Assembly (NCBI GenBank): GCA_036365455.1
Contig: JAWQUS010000017.1
Location: 868,001 to 932,000, forward strand
DNA length: 64,000 nt
Direction of reading: 5' to 3'
Source of the DNA: Macrosoma leucophasiata
Taxonomy: Eukaryota > Arthropoda > Insecta > Lepidoptera > Hedylidae
Part shown: in pieces, positions 63,840 through 64,000 of the stretch
Position numbering within the stretch: the first letter of the stretch is position 1
Layout: every line of letters begins with the position of its first letter
Notes under the pieces: generated by a model
What the model was told of the DNA's origin: nothing
The model's database searches: none
Seen by the model: the letters and a program-made list of their open reading frames with translations, nothing else
Translations under genes and position numbers: made by a program

Positions 63840-64000
63840 GCACGCACTATGCGGGTTCAATCCCCGCAACGAGACAAATATTTGTATGGCCTACAGATAT
63901 TTGTTTCGGGTCGGGTCGGGTGTATATGTTAAGTGTGTACAACGGCACCTACGATACTAGCTTATACCTAGTGTGGGGCTGGGAGTGAAAGCGTACATAT
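63840..64000 (+). mobile_element. SINE-E copy running off the window
   Basis: GCGGGTTCAATCCCCGCAAC (box B), GGCCTACAGATATTTGTTTC, GGGGCTGGGAGTGAAAGCGT. The box A part is missing. Confidence 0.65.

Overview
This window looks like transposon-dominated intergenic or intronic DNA from an insect, most likely a butterfly or moth (Lepidoptera). The evidence is the repeat content. There are more than 25 copies of a Metulj-like poly-A SINE and many short Helitron-like elements that begin TCTATA and end CTAG. There are also TIR elements of the GGGTTCCGTA type, tRNA-derived and 5S rRNA-derived SINEs, non-LTR retrotransposons of several clades, a mariner and a Penelope-like element (PLE). There are no operons or bacterial signals. 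Family names are judged from sequence pattern alone, with no database search.

Layout. 1-3650: a CR1-group non-LTR retrotransposon with an open endonuclease-RT ORF and an (ATT)n tail. 4248-7150: a small Helitron, then a TIR element split by a 5'-truncated Jockey-type LINE with an 8-bp target-site duplication (TSD). 7460-11460: LINE tails, a 5'-truncated LINE with an 11-bp TSD (8437-9171) and half a mariner. 11855-12766: an old SINE opened by two later SINEs, each with a TSD. 13000-19000: mixed SINEs, Helitrons and tRNA-like relics. 19029-19620: the only plausible host-gene signal, a duplicated TATA-type promoter block followed by a short ATG exon with a splice donor. 19931-21228: a 1.3-kb element with 94-bp TIRs and a 7-bp TSD. 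21500-38850: dense SINEs, Helitrons, foldbacks and MITEs.

38859-47314 is the centrepiece: a PLE array with one inverted partial copy, one 5'-truncated copy, two full copies in exact 2697-bp register (identical 834-residue RT/GIY-YIG proteins) and a partial trailing copy, bounded by a 12-bp direct repeat. Each inter-ORF spacer carries a TATA box, an Inr-like TCAG and a hammerhead-like fold just before the start codon.

47327-64000: more SINEs, a decayed ~230-330 bp tandem array rich in perfect hairpins (49990-51600), a TTAA-flanked MITE, an RTE-type LINE remnant, and a LINE fragment ending in a 9-bp tandem tail (62175-63502).

Family labels used here (my own): SINE-A = Metulj-like, head ACTGGTGGTAGAGCTC, poly-A tail. 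SINE-B = tRNA-derived, head on the minus strand in most copies. SINE-C and D = short tRNA-like repeats with a flanking AAATTTTTCTTTCC. SINE-E = tRNA-derived with body TTTGTTTCGGGTCTGGGTGT. SINE-F = 5S-derived. LINE-H = LINE with a (CATA)n tail. Apart from the CR1-type ORF and the PLE copies, almost everything here is truncated or decayed. The PLE copies are the youngest and most complete; SINE-B appears to borrow the 3' end of LINE-H.
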